From positions 1 to 6,689 of the forward strand of contig JAFGWQ010000077.1 of the NCBI GenBank assembly GCA_016937075.1: a stretch of 6,689 bases of DNA. The letters run 5' to 3'. Position numbers and translations under genes: made by a program. The stretch is from Campylobacterales bacterium. GTDB taxonomy: Bacteria; Campylobacterota; Campylobacteria; Campylobacterales; Sulfurovaceae. The notes beneath the pieces are model-generated. The model ran no database searches. It was not told where the DNA came from and worked only from the letters and a program-made list of their open reading frames with translations. Shown one piece after another: positions 1-6,118 of the stretch. Within the stretch, counting starts at the first letter, position 1, and each line of letters opens with the position of its first letter.

Positions 1-80
1 ATCAACCGTCTTTAATACTAACACAAAACCAACACCAATATCTATCCTTTTTGGGTGATTGATATGGTAAATGAATTATA

Positions 81-86
81 GGAGGG
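81..86 (+). promoter_or_regulatory. Ribosome binding site of ilvD (fixes a GTG start)
   Basis: GGAGGG lies 7 bases upstream of the GTG at 94, a near-ideal Shine-Dalgarno sequence and spacing. It supports GTG as the ilvD start, because the downstream residues MRSDEIK match the usual N-terminus of the family. No convincing -10 box was found between 1 and 80, so the promoter may lie upstream of the window. Confidence 0.85.
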
Positions 87-93
87 ATAAATA

Positions 94-1782
94 GTGAGAA
101 GTGATGAGATAAAAACAGGTGCTATTCGCGCACCACACAGAAGTTTATTGCGAGCTACCGGAGTAAAGGAAGAAGATTTTAATAAGCCTTTCATTGGTGT
201 TGCAAACTCATTTATAGAAATAATACCGGGACACTATTTTTTAGACAAAGTAAGTGATATCATAAAAGATGAGATCAGACAGGCTGGATGTGTACCTTTT
301 GAATTTAACACAATAGGCGTGGATGACGGTATTGCAATGGGACATGACGGTATGCTCTACTCCCTTCCAAGCCGCGAGATTATCGCAAACTCTATTGAGA
401 CCGTAATGAATGCGCACAAGCTTGATGCCATGATAGCCATACCAAATTGCGATAAAATTGTTCCTGGGATGATAATGGGAGCTTTGAGAGTAAATGTGCC
501 GACCGTGTTTGTAAGCGGCGGCCCTATGGCAAAAGGATACAAAAAAGACGGCACACCAATAGACCTTGCTACTGCTTTTGAAGCTGTAGGTAAATTTGAA
601 GCCGGAGAAATAGATGCGGACGAACTTCACGATATTGAGTGCAATGCATGTCCGAGCGGTGGAAGCTGCAGCGGTATGTTCACGGCAAATTCTATGAATA
701 CCCTCATGGAAGCTATGGGTATCGCTCTTGTAGGCAACGGTACTATTTTGGCTCTAACAAAAGAACGGGAAGAGCTATATAGGAAAGCAGCTAGAAGAAT
801 TTGCGAAATTGCGCTCATGAACGAAAAAGATCAGGAAAAATACAAAATACAAAATATCCTAAATGAAAAAGCCGTTCATAATGCATTTGCTGTAGATATG
901 GCAATGGGCGGAAGCAGCAACACAGTTCTTCATATGCTTGCTATTGCTAAAGAAGCAAATGTTGATTTTAAACTTGAAAATATCAACGATATATCAAAAA
1001 GGGTTTCTCATATAGCAAAAATCAGTCCAAGTCTCACAACTGTTCACATGCAAGACATAGATAAAGCCGGAGGAGTAAGTGCGGTTATGCATGAAATGAG
1101 CAAAAGAGGCGAAGGTATATTGCTTGACAACTTGACAATTACAGGAGAAAGCATATTTGAGAGAATAGCCAATAGCGTTATATTGGATACAAATATAATC
1201 CACACAATTGAAAATCCTTATAGTCAAGTTGGTGGACTCGCGATCCTTTACGGAAACCTTGCCGAGCAAGGCGCAGTTATAAAAACTGCTGGAATTACAG
1301 GTAGCCGTGTATTTACTGGGACTGCAGTATGTTTCAACTCACAAGAAGATGCCATAAAAGGCATTATTGGCGGCAAAGTAAAAGCCGGAAATGTTGTTGT
1401 TATCAGATATGAAGGGCCTAAAGGCGGGCCTGGTATGCAAGAGATGCTAGCTCCTACAAGTCTTATCATGGGTATGGGCCTTGGTGACAAAGTGGCACTC
1501 ATAACAGACGGCAGATTTAGCGGTGCCACCAGAGGTGCTAGTATCGGGCATGTATCCCCGGAAGCAGCAGAAGGTGGACTAATAGGACTGCTTGAAGATG
1601 GAGATGAGATATTTATAGATGTTGATAATTATATATTAGAAGCAAAACTTAGTTTCGAAGAAATTGCAGAAAGAAGAGATAATTTTGTGCCATTTGTAAA
1701 ACCTCTAACAAGCAGATGGCTAAAACAATATCGCGCACTTGTAACAAATGCGAGCAATGGCGCTGTGCTAGAAGCGGAATAA
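94..1782 (+). CDS. ilvD: Dihydroxy-acid dehydratase (IlvD)
   Basis: Cytoplasmic Fe-S lyase of branched-chain amino acid synthesis. It dehydrates 2,3-dihydroxy-isovalerate and 2,3-dihydroxy-3-methylvalerate to the keto acids that lead to valine/leucine and isoleucine. The 562-residue protein is collinear with the family. Seen: VDDGIAMGH around D78 (expected Mg ligand); PNCDK with C119 and K121 (signature 1; the Lys is carbamylated in characterised homologues); [18 protein letters not shown] with C186 and C192; and [12 protein letters not shown] at 470-481 (signature 2, with S476 in the proposed base position). Residues 45-47 are PGH, as in E. coli IlvD, where plant and mycobacterial [2Fe-2S] enzymes have PCN. 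An oxygen-sensitive E. coli-like cluster is therefore inferred. It is shorter than the roughly 616-residue E. coli protein because loops are missing, not because it is truncated. It starts with GTG after a strong ribosome binding site. The next gene is convergent, so there is no operon downstream. Confidence 0.97.
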   Translation: MRSDEIKTGAIRAPHRSLLRATGVKEEDFNKPFIGVANSFIEIIPGHYFLDKVSDIIKDEIRQAGCVPFEFNTIGVDDGIAMGHDGMLYSLPSREIIANSIETVMNAHKLDAMIAIPNCDKIVPGMIMGALRVNVPTVFVSGGPMAKGYKKDGTPIDLATAFEAVGKFEAGEIDADELHDIECNACPSGGSCSGMFTANSMNTLMEAMGIALVGNGTILALTKEREELYRKAARRICEIALMNEKDQEKYKIQNILNEKAVHNAFAVDMAMGGSSNTVLHMLAIAKEANVDFKLENINDISKRVSHIAKISPSLTTVHMQDIDKAGGVSAVMHEMSKRGEGILLDNLTITGESIFERIANSVILDTNIIHTIENPYSQVGGLAILYGNLAEQGAVIKTAGITGSRVFTGTAVCFNSQEDAIKGIIGGKVKAGNVVVIRYEGPKGGPGMQEMLAPTSLIMGMGLGDKVALITDGRFSGATRGASIGHVSPEAAEGGLIGLLEDGDEIFIDVDNYILEAKLSFEEIAERRDNFVPFVKPLTSRWLKQYRALVTNASNGAVLEAE

Positions 1783-1797
1783 TAAAAGAATTCCGCT
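1773..1797. repeat. 8-bp inverted repeat at the 3' end of ilvD
   Basis: AGCGGAAT (1773-1780) and ATTCCGCT (1790-1797) form a perfect 8-bp stem with a 9-base loop, overlapping the last codons and stop of ilvD. No T-run follows directly on either strand, so it is not a textbook intrinsic terminator. It could stabilise 3' ends of either convergent transcript. Confidence 0.5.
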
Positions 1798-1799
1798 AT

Positions 1800-1832
1800 G
1801 AGCTGCTATTAGGCAGTGCACTCAACTTTTTT
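1800..1832 (+). terminator. Possible intrinsic terminator of ilvD
   Basis: GAGCTGC pairs with GCAG and CTC around the loop TATTAG, with a 4-base bulge (TGCA), and is followed by AAC and six T (1827-1832). The T-run reaches into the stop codon of the convergent hydrolase gene. The bulge makes the stem weak, so this is a tentative call. Confidence 0.35.
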
Positions 1833-2505
1833 ATGACGAGTAACGTCTAGCTCCCATAAATCTCGCGCTATAAAACGGATGCTTAAGGCTTGTAATAACA
1901 ACTTTATGTTTCGCAGAACTTGCATGGATAAATTTATTATCACCTATGTATATGCCAACATGATTGACAACTTTGTTTTTACGTTTTGAGGTATCAAAAA
2001 AGATCAGATCTCCTTTTTGAAGCTCCGCTCTGGCAATCTTGACACCTTTTTGGAATTGTTCGATTGCTCTTCTAGGTATACTTACACCTTCTAATTTTAA
2101 AAGATATGAAGTAAACCCTGAGCAGTCAAATGTATTTGGTCCTGTAGCTCCCCATACATATCTATGTCCTAACTTTTTTTGTGCATTAAACGGAAGTGCA
2201 GCTGATTTCAAGCTTTCAGATATGAAATTGTCACTTTTTTTTGAAGCTGTACTTACATTTAATGCTGAATTACTAGCTAAATTTTGTCTAGAATTATGAT
2301 TTTCAGGTATAGTGATTTTTCTGCCAATTCTAAGCTTTTCCCATAAAGCGATATTATTGGCTCTTCTAAGATCAGAACTCTTTATATGATACTTATGCGC
2401 AATAGCAGTAAGAGTATCACCCTTTTTTATCTTGTAAATTTCTGCATTAGCAAAAACGGTAGACGTGAACATCAATGATGTAGCAAATAATATAGTTCTT
2501 TTCAT
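1831..2505 (-). CDS. Exported LysM + NlpC/P60 peptidoglycan endopeptidase
   Basis: Predicted periplasmic cell-wall hydrolase of 224 residues. Residues 1-21 form a signal peptide (KR, hydrophobic core, ANA cleavage site before E22). Residues 24-67 are one LysM peptidoglycan-binding domain (YKIKKGDTLTAIAHKY, ending in ITIP). A Ser/Asn-rich linker of about 30 residues follows. The C-terminal part (about 95-224) is an NlpC/P60 domain with WGATGPNTFDCSGF (nucleophile C128), NHVGIYIG (H182) and FIHASS (H194), so the Cys-His-His triad is complete. Family members cut stem-peptide bonds such as D-Glu-meso-DAP during cell-wall growth or separation; the exact bond cannot be read here. The ATG start has AAGGGGA (2511-2517) about 5 bases upstream. 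The gene is monocistronic with its own promoter and converges on ilvD. Confidence 0.93.
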   Translation of the reverse strand: MKRTILFATSLMFTSTVFANAEIYKIKKGDTLTAIAHKYHIKSSDLRRANNIALWEKLRIGRKITIPENHNSRQNLASNSALNVSTASKKSDNFISESLKSAALPFNAQKKLGHRYVWGATGPNTFDCSGFTSYLLKLEGVSIPRRAIEQFQKGVKIARAELQKGDLIFFDTSKRKNKVVNHVGIYIGDNKFIHASSAKHKVVITSLKHPFYSARFMGARRYSS

Positions 2506-2539
2506 TCAAATCCCCTTTTTAAATTTTTGTGATTTTGAA

Positions 2540-2545
2540 ATTCTA
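2540..2545 (-). promoter_or_regulatory. Probable -10 box of the LysM-NlpC/P60 gene
   Basis: On the minus strand TAGAAT, preceded by GC and an AT-rich tract, resembles the sigma-70 -10 element of Campylobacterota, which normally lacks a -35 box. It predicts a start of transcription near 2533 and a leader of about 28 nt. It lies downstream of the rplT terminator, consistent with separate transcription of the two genes. Confidence 0.5.
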
Positions 2546-2602
2546 GCTGATTAAAATTAATAGATTGTTAACAAAGTTATAAGGTGTGTGAATTAAAATA
2601 GG

Positions 2603-2630
2603 AGAAAAATAGTGGCATTAAGCCACTATT
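2603..2630 (-). terminator. Intrinsic terminator of rpmI-rplT
   Basis: Reading the minus strand just after the rplT stop: AATAGTGGC, loop TTAAT, GCCACTATT, then a T-run. The stem is 9 bp and perfect (2622-2630 with 2608-2616), and the T-run follows at once. This is a classic Rho-independent terminator that closes the ribosomal protein unit and insulates the hydrolase gene. Confidence 0.9.
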
Positions 2631-2635
2631 CAGGT

Positions 2636-2992
2636 TTATTTAGCGAGAGCTTCTTTTGAAGTTTTTGCTACTGCAGCAAAGCTTTCAGGGGCATTCATAG
2701 CCATATCAGCCAAGATTTTTCTATCTAGTTCGATTTTGGCAAGTTTTAAGCCATGCATAAATCTTGAATAACTCATATCATTCAGTCTAGCAGCTGCGTT
2801 GATACGAACGATCCAAAGTCTTCTAAAGTCTCTTTTTTTACGTCTTCTATCGCGGTAAGCATAAACCAATGATCTTTCAAGTTGTTCTTTTGCTTTTCTA
2901 AAATGTTTTCTTCTACCGCTATAAAAGCCTCTAGCTTGTTTTAATAGTTTTTTATGTCTTCTGCGTCTAACTACGCCTGTTTTTACTCTCAT
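2636..2992 (-). CDS. rplT: 50S ribosomal protein L20
   Basis: Large-subunit protein that binds 23S rRNA and is needed early in 50S assembly. The 118-residue sequence has the basic N-terminal arm ([30 protein letters not shown]) that threads into rRNA, followed by the globular part with [20 protein letters not shown] and [12 protein letters not shown], all family hallmarks. The length is normal. The N-terminus is MRVKTG without the Ala2 that many bacteria have. The ATG start has AAAGGAAC upstream (2996-3003). It is the second gene after rpmI, separated by a 111-nt gap with two hairpins, and ends in a strong terminator. In E. coli and Bacillus, L20 also represses its own operon by binding the mRNA; whether it does so here is not shown. 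Confidence 0.97.
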   Translation of the reverse strand: MRVKTGVVRRRRHKKLLKQARGFYSGRRKHFRKAKEQLERSLVYAYRDRRRKKRDFRRLWIVRINAAARLNDMSYSRFMHGLKLAKIELDRKILADMAMNAPESFAAVAKTSKEALAK

Positions 2993-3021
2993 GGTGTTCC
3001 TTTACCTTGTGTTTTGAGGTG

Positions 3022-3042
3022 TCAAGCTATCATTTTGCTTGA
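3022..3042 (-). repeat. Hairpin A in the rpmI-rplT gap
   Basis: TCAAGC (3022-3027) and GCTTGA (3037-3042) form a 6-bp stem with a 9-base loop, about 30 nt upstream of the rplT start on the mRNA. No T-run follows, so it is not an obvious terminator. Confidence 0.45.
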
Positions 3043-3047
3043 ACTTG

Positions 3048-3064
3048 CCCCATATATGATGGGG
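3048..3064 (-). repeat. Hairpin B in the rpmI-rplT gap
   Basis: CCCCAT (3048-3053) and ATGGGG (3059-3064) form a GC-rich 6-bp stem with a 5-base loop. It is the more stable of the two hairpins between rpmI and rplT and stands out in AT-rich sequence. There is no T-run, so a terminator is unlikely. Confidence 0.5.
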
Positions 3065-3103
3065 GACATTTGGCGATTTCTCGCGAGCTAGATGTAAACG
3101 TAA

Positions 3104-3295
3104 TTACGCGATCATCTCTTTGATTTTTTTAGCATCACTAGCATTAACATACTTAGAGCTATTCATTTGTCTGTGGTGTTTGCCATCTACTTTAGTCAAA
3201 ATATGGCTTCTAAACGCTGTTCCACGTTTGATAGCACCGCTTTTTTTGACCTTAAAGCGTTTGACAGCGCCTTTGACACTTTTCATTTTAGGCAT
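3104..3295 (-). CDS. rpmI: 50S ribosomal protein L35
   Basis: Small basic protein of the large ribosomal subunit, 63 residues, the usual length. Seen: the PKMKS start, [20 protein letters not shown] in the middle (the family core is KRFK..G.IKR..A..SH) and ILTK. The C-terminal third is divergent, as is common in Campylobacterota. The ATG start at 3295 is preceded by AAAAGGAAG (3300-3308). It is first in the rpmI-rplT unit, with its own promoter at 3337-3345, and lies 180 nt after infC. The usual bacterial order infC-rpmI-rplT is kept. Confidence 0.96.
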   Translation of the reverse strand: MPKMKSVKGAVKRFKVKKSGAIKRGTAFRSHILTKVDGKHHRQMNSSKYVNASDAKKIKEMIA

Positions 3296-3336
3296 ATGTC
3301 TTCCTTTTAAATTTTTCTCATAGAAAATGGGACATA

Positions 3337-3345
3337 ATTATACCA
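3337..3345 (-). promoter_or_regulatory. Extended -10 promoter of rpmI-rplT
   Basis: On the minus strand TGGTATAAT is a perfect extended -10 element (TGnTATAAT). A T-rich tract with periodic T-runs lies upstream (about 3346-3385), as in Campylobacter sigma-70 promoters, which lack a -35 box. Transcription should start near 3330, giving a leader of about 35 nt before rpmI. rpmI-rplT can therefore be expressed separately from thrS-infC. Confidence 0.75.
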
Positions 3346-3396
3346 TACAATAATAAAATATAGATAAAATGAGAACTGTTTTTATGCAAGCTGCAG

Positions 3397-3418
3397 GGGT
3401 GAACCTATGTGTTCACCC
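3397..3418 (-). repeat. 8-bp perfect hairpin in the infC-rpmI gap
   Basis: GGGTGAAC (3397-3404) and GTTCACCC (3411-3418) form an 8-bp perfect stem with a 6-base loop, 57 nt after the infC stop. On the minus strand the stem is followed by CTGCAGCTTGC, with no T-run, so it is not a standard terminator. It may be a processing or 3'-end stabilising structure, or part of a regulatory leader upstream of the rpmI promoter. Confidence 0.55.
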
Positions 3419-3475
3419 AATGGTTTATATTTATAAGTCAAACTAAAAAACCAATGTTTATATATAGAAAGGTTT

Positions 3476-4021
3476 TTATTTTTTATTTGGGACGACATAC
3501 ATGCTCATATATCTTCCCTCTTGTTGGATATCTTTTTCTATAGTTGCTACATCTTCAAGCATTGGCCAAACTTTTTTAAGCACATCAGCGCCCCACTCCG
3601 GGTTTGCCATTTCACGACCTCTAAGAAATACTCTTAGCTTAACATGCTTGCCTTTTTCTAAAAACTCTCTAGCATGCTTGACTTTATAATTGACATCATT
3701 TTCTGCGATTTTACATGAAAACTTAATCTCTTTAATTTCAATTATTTTTTGATTTTTCTTGGCTTCTTTTTTACGCTTTTCTACTTCATAGCGATGCTTG
3801 CCATAATCCATTATCTTAGCTACCGGCGGATTTGCATCCGGAGAGATAAGTACTAAGTCCAAGCCTTTAGTCTCAGCCGTTTTGAGCGCTGCGTCTCTAG
3901 TAATGATGCCGAATTGTTCACCATCCTCGCTGATAACTCTTAACTCTTTTGCGGTAATCTCATCATTGATGAGCGTTTCATCTTTCTTGCCTTTAGTTTT
4001 TGTATTAAACTGCTTGCTCAA
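3476..4021 (-). CDS. infC: Translation initiation factor IF-3
   Basis: IF3 binds the 30S subunit, keeps 50S away and rejects wrong initiator tRNA and non-standard start codons. The 181-residue protein has the N-domain ([23 protein letters not shown], then the [13 protein letters not shown] signature around 67-79), a lysine-rich helical linker (about 80-95) and the C-domain ([33 protein letters not shown] at 130-138, EGRYMSM). The length is normal for the family. The start is TTG at 4021-4019: no ATG precedes the conserved part, and GAAGGA lies 5 bases upstream. The TTG overlaps the TGA stop of thrS by 4 bases (TTGA), so translation is probably coupled. IF3 controls itself through a rare start codon in E. 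coli (AUU); UUG could serve the same end here, which is inference. Confidence 0.95.
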   Translation of the reverse strand: MSKQFNTKTKGKKDETLINDEITAKELRVISEDGEQFGIITRDAALKTAETKGLDLVLISPDANPPVAKIMDYGKHRYEVEKRKKEAKKNQKIIEIKEIKFSCKIAENDVNYKVKHAREFLEKGKHVKLRVFLRGREMANPEWGADVLKKVWPMLEDVATIEKDIQQEGRYMSMYVVPNKK

Positions 4022-5832
4022 ATCTTTCCTTCTTGAAGTTGTTTGCTTAATTGTATCATAAATTCCTCTTGAGTTAGATTATATTGTTCTTTTGCTCTTC
4101 TATCTCTAATAGCAACGCTTCTATTTGCCACCTCTTCGTCTCCTATGATAACCACATAAGGCACTCTTTGTTTTTCAGCGTTTCTGATCCTTTTATTTAG
4201 ACTATCATTTTTATCGTATATCTCACTATCTATATCTATATTCATACAAGCTTTTTTCAACTCTTTTGCATATTCTACGTGGGGTTCGCTTATCGGAACA
4301 AAGATTACTTGAGTAGGAGCTATAAATAGCGGGAATTCTCCGGCAAAATGTTCTGTAAGAATAGCTATAAATCTTTCAAATGACCCTAAAATTGCACGGT
4401 GTATCATAACCGGCTGCTTTCTAGAATTATCTTCTGCTACGTATTCCACGCCAAATCTCTCAGGAAGGTTAAAATCCACTTGGATAGTACCGCATTGCCA
4501 TTTTCTGCCAAGTGCGTCAGTGATCTTAACGTCAATTTTCGGGCCGTAAAATGCTCCGCCGCCTTCGTCTATGCCGTAAGGAAGATCGTTTTCGTCCATT
4601 GCATCTTTGAGCGCCCCAGTCGCTATCTCCCAAACCGTATCATCACCTATGGCTTTTTCGGGCTTGGTAGATATCTCCATGGTATAGTCAAAACCAAATT
4701 TTTTCATAACACTGTCTACAAACTCTACAACTTCTAAAACCACCGGTTTGATCTGCTCTGGGGTACAAAATATATGCGCGTCATCTTGCGTAAACTCTCG
4801 CACACGCAAAAGCCCATGAAGAACTCCTGATTTTTCATGACGATGTACTACACCGTATTCATAATATTTAAGCGGCAAATCGCGATAACTTTTGCCTGAT
4901 TGCTTAAATATCTGTATGTGTCCTATGCAGTTCATCGGCTTGATACCATACTCTTGCTCGTCTATTTCGGTAAGATACATATTTTCGCCATAACACGCAT
5001 AATGCCCAGATATTCTCCACATATCAGCTTTAAGAATCTCAGGACCACGAACGGGCTCATATCCTCTTTGGCGATGTGCTTTATGCAAAATAGCTTCTAG
5101 TTTGGCTCGAAGGCGCGCGCCCTTTGGTAACCAAAAAGGAAGTCCGGCGCCGGCTTCTTCATTGAACATAAAAAGTTCGAGTTCGCTGCCAAGCTTACGG
5201 TGATCTCTTTTTTTGGCCTCTTCGATCATATCAAGATGAGCTTTTAGAGATTCTTTGTCCGCAAATGCTATCCCATATATACGGGTCAGCATCTCTGCTC
5301 TTTCATCCCCGCCCAGATAAGCACCTGCTACTCTAGTAAGTTTAAAATTATGCAAGAGACCAGTAGTAGGCACATGCGGTCCGCGGCAAAGATCTTCAAA
5401 ATTACCTTGCTTATAGATGGAAACTTCGTTATCCGGAATTCTAGACAAAACGGCAAGCTTAAGATCATCATGAGCAAATTTACTCATCGCTTCATTTTTG
5501 CTGATCGTATATTTTTCAATAGGGGCTTTTTTCTTGATGAGTTCTTTCATCTTTTGCTCTATAGTTTTTAGGTCTTCTTCACCTATTTTCTTGTCCACTC
5601 TAAAATCATAGTAAAAGCCTTCATCGACAACAGGTCCTACGAAAAACTGTGCATTTCCATAAAGTTCCAATATCGCCTGAGCCATTAAATGTGCTGTAGA
5701 GTGTCGAATGATCTCTAATGCCTCGGCAGAATTATCATAATATATTTCTTTTAGCTCTGCATTAGAAGTGATGCTCTGAGTGTCTAGTAGTGTTCCATTG
5801 GTGTCTATATAACCAATAACTTTTTTGTCCAT
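4018..5832 (-). CDS. thrS: Threonyl-tRNA synthetase
   Basis: Class II aminoacyl-tRNA synthetase that charges tRNA-Thr and removes mischarged Ser. It has 604 residues. The editing (N2) domain carries HSTAH (H44, H48) and LCRGPH (C149, H153), the four expected catalytic residues (E. coli H73, H77, C182, H186). The catalytic core (about 220-500) has motif 2 (R331, E333, then [14 protein letters not shown]), motif 3 ([12 protein letters not shown]487) and the zinc ligands C302, H353 and H478. The anticodon-binding domain follows (about 505-604; [26 protein letters not shown]). The N-terminal TGS (N1) domain is reduced to about 35 residues, against about 60 in E. coli; Campylobacter homologues appear equally short. 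The ATG start has a weak AAGG site 9 bases upstream. The stop overlaps the infC start. Confidence 0.97.
   Translation of the reverse strand: MDKKVIGYIDTNGTLLDTQSITSNAELKEIYYDNSAEALEIIRHSTAHLMAQAILELYGNAQFFVGPVVDEGFYYDFRVDKKIGEEDLKTIEQKMKELIKKKAPIEKYTISKNEAMSKFAHDDLKLAVLSRIPDNEVSIYKQGNFEDLCRGPHVPTTGLLHNFKLTRVAGAYLGGDERAEMLTRIYGIAFADKESLKAHLDMIEEAKKRDHRKLGSELELFMFNEEAGAGLPFWLPKGARLRAKLEAILHKAHRQRGYEPVRGPEILKADMWRISGHYACYGENMYLTEIDEQEYGIKPMNCIGHIQIFKQSGKSYRDLPLKYYEYGVVHRHEKSGVLHGLLRVREFTQDDAHIFCTPEQIKPVVLEVVEFVDSVMKKFGFDYTMEISTKPEKAIGDDTVWEIATGALKDAMDENDLPYGIDEGGGAFYGPKIDVKITDALGRKWQCGTIQVDFNLPERFGVEYVAEDNSRKQPVMIHRAILGSFERFIAILTEHFAGEFPLFIAPTQVIFVPISEPHVEYAKELKKACMNIDIDSEIYDKNDSLNKRIRNAEKQRVPYVVIIGDEEVANRSVAIRDRRAKEQYNLTQEEFMIQLSKQLQEGKI
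4027..4032 (-). promoter_or_regulatory. Ribosome binding site that decides the TTG start of infC
   Basis: GAAGGA on the minus strand lies within the last codons of thrS, 5 bases before the TTG at 4021. This is a good Shine-Dalgarno match at proper spacing. The ATT at 4023-4021, which might look like an E. coli-style start, is out of the infC frame. Confidence 0.75.
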
Positions 5833-5866
5833 ATGAAAACCTTATAAATGTCTTGAAAATGGCATT

Positions 5867-5872
5867 ATTATA
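5867..5872 (-). promoter_or_regulatory. Probable -10 box of thrS-infC
   Basis: TATAAT on the minus strand, with T-rich sequence upstream, lies between tRNA-Val and thrS. It predicts a leader of about 28 nt. There is no TGn extension, so it is weaker than the tRNA and rpmI promoters. Read-through from the tRNA promoter is also possible, because no terminator is visible in the 84-nt gap. Confidence 0.55.
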
Positions 5873-5916
5873 TCGAAAAGTAGTAATAAGTGGATTAAAT
5901 TGAAAATTATTGAGAA

Positions 5917-5992
5917 TGGTGATCCCGATTGGACTCGAACCAACGACCCCTACCATGTCAAGGTAGTGCTCTACCAACTGAGCTACGCGATC
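5917..5992 (-). tRNA. tRNA-Val (anticodon GAC)
   Basis: A 76-nt cloverleaf with encoded CCA (5917-5919). D stem GCTC/GAGC with loop AGTTGGTA; anticodon stem CTACC/GGTAG with loop TTGACAT (GAC at 5959-5957, reading GUC and GUU); T stem GTTGG/CCAAT with loop TTCGAGT (one G-U pair); 5-nt variable loop; discriminator A. The acceptor stem GATCGCG/CGGGATC has six Watson-Crick pairs and a G-G mismatch at 5:68 (5988 and 5925). The valine identity rests on the anticodon. The gene has a strong extended -10 promoter just upstream and lies 84 nt before thrS. It is probably functional despite the mismatch. Confidence 0.95.
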
Positions 5993-6010
5993 ACATAAAT
6001 TTGGAATTGA

Positions 6011-6019
6011 ATTATAGCA
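6011..6019 (-). promoter_or_regulatory. Extended -10 promoter of tRNA-Val
   Basis: TGCTATAAT on the minus strand is a perfect extended -10 element, 18 bases before the tRNA 5' end, with a T-run (6020-6024 on the plus strand as A) just upstream. Transcription should start near 6004, leaving a short 5' leader for RNase P to remove. Confidence 0.75.
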
Positions 6020-6037
6020 AAAAATGCTTTAATGTTT

Positions 6038-6076
6038 TTTGATAGTTCTCATCCGTCCTTGACTAGAACTATCAAA
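6038..6076. repeat. 12-bp perfect inverted repeat upstream of tRNA-Val
   Basis: TTTGATAGTTCT (6038-6049) and AGAACTATCAAA (6065-6076) are exact inverse complements around a 15-base loop. It sits 43-81 nt after the stop of the unknown gene and directly upstream of the tRNA promoter, covering its -35 position. On the minus strand the right arm is followed by A's, not T's; on the plus strand by TCACTT. It is thus not a canonical terminator in either direction. It may be a transcript-end hairpin, an operator or a mobile-element remnant. Confidence 0.6.
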
Positions 6077-6118
6077 TCACTTAAGGTTATTCTATAATAA
6101 TAGTAAAATTGATACATT

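Noticed and set aside
1..93. Possible end or start of a neighbouring gene at the left edge, including a short open minus-strand frame with GTG at 24-22
   Set aside because: All three plus frames hit stops by position 62. The minus frame lacks an ATG, and its GTG has no ribosome binding site. Too little sequence to call.
241..1529. Several minus-strand open frames within ilvD
   Set aside because: They are antisense shadows of a fully conserved gene; none has a ribosome binding site or family motif.
2039..2299. 86-residue plus-strand open frame within the hydrolase gene
   Set aside because: Antisense to the signal-bearing, motif-complete NlpC/P60 gene; no ribosome binding site.
3099..3108. 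10-bp perfect palindrome CGTAATTACG over the rpmI stop codon
   Set aside because: It has no loop for an RNA hairpin and is short; it may be chance. There is no sign of an operator role at the end of a gene.
2512..3317. Similar A-rich leaders before the hydrolase and rpmI start codons (AAAAATTTAAAA then a G-rich site)
   Set aside because: AT-rich sequence before a ribosome binding site is common in this group; the likeness is too simple to count as a shared element.
4399..5571. Plus-strand open frames within thrS
   Set aside because: Antisense shadows of thrS with no supporting signals.
5762..5977. 71-residue minus-strand open frame across tRNA-Val and the thrS start
   Set aside because: It reads through the tRNA gene and the thrS promoter and overlaps thrS in another frame. 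A shadow frame with no protein-like features.
5917..6076. Integrative element at tRNA-Val
   Set aside because: No integrase gene is visible and there is no repeat of the tRNA 3' end elsewhere in the window. The tRNA 3' side is occupied by thrS.
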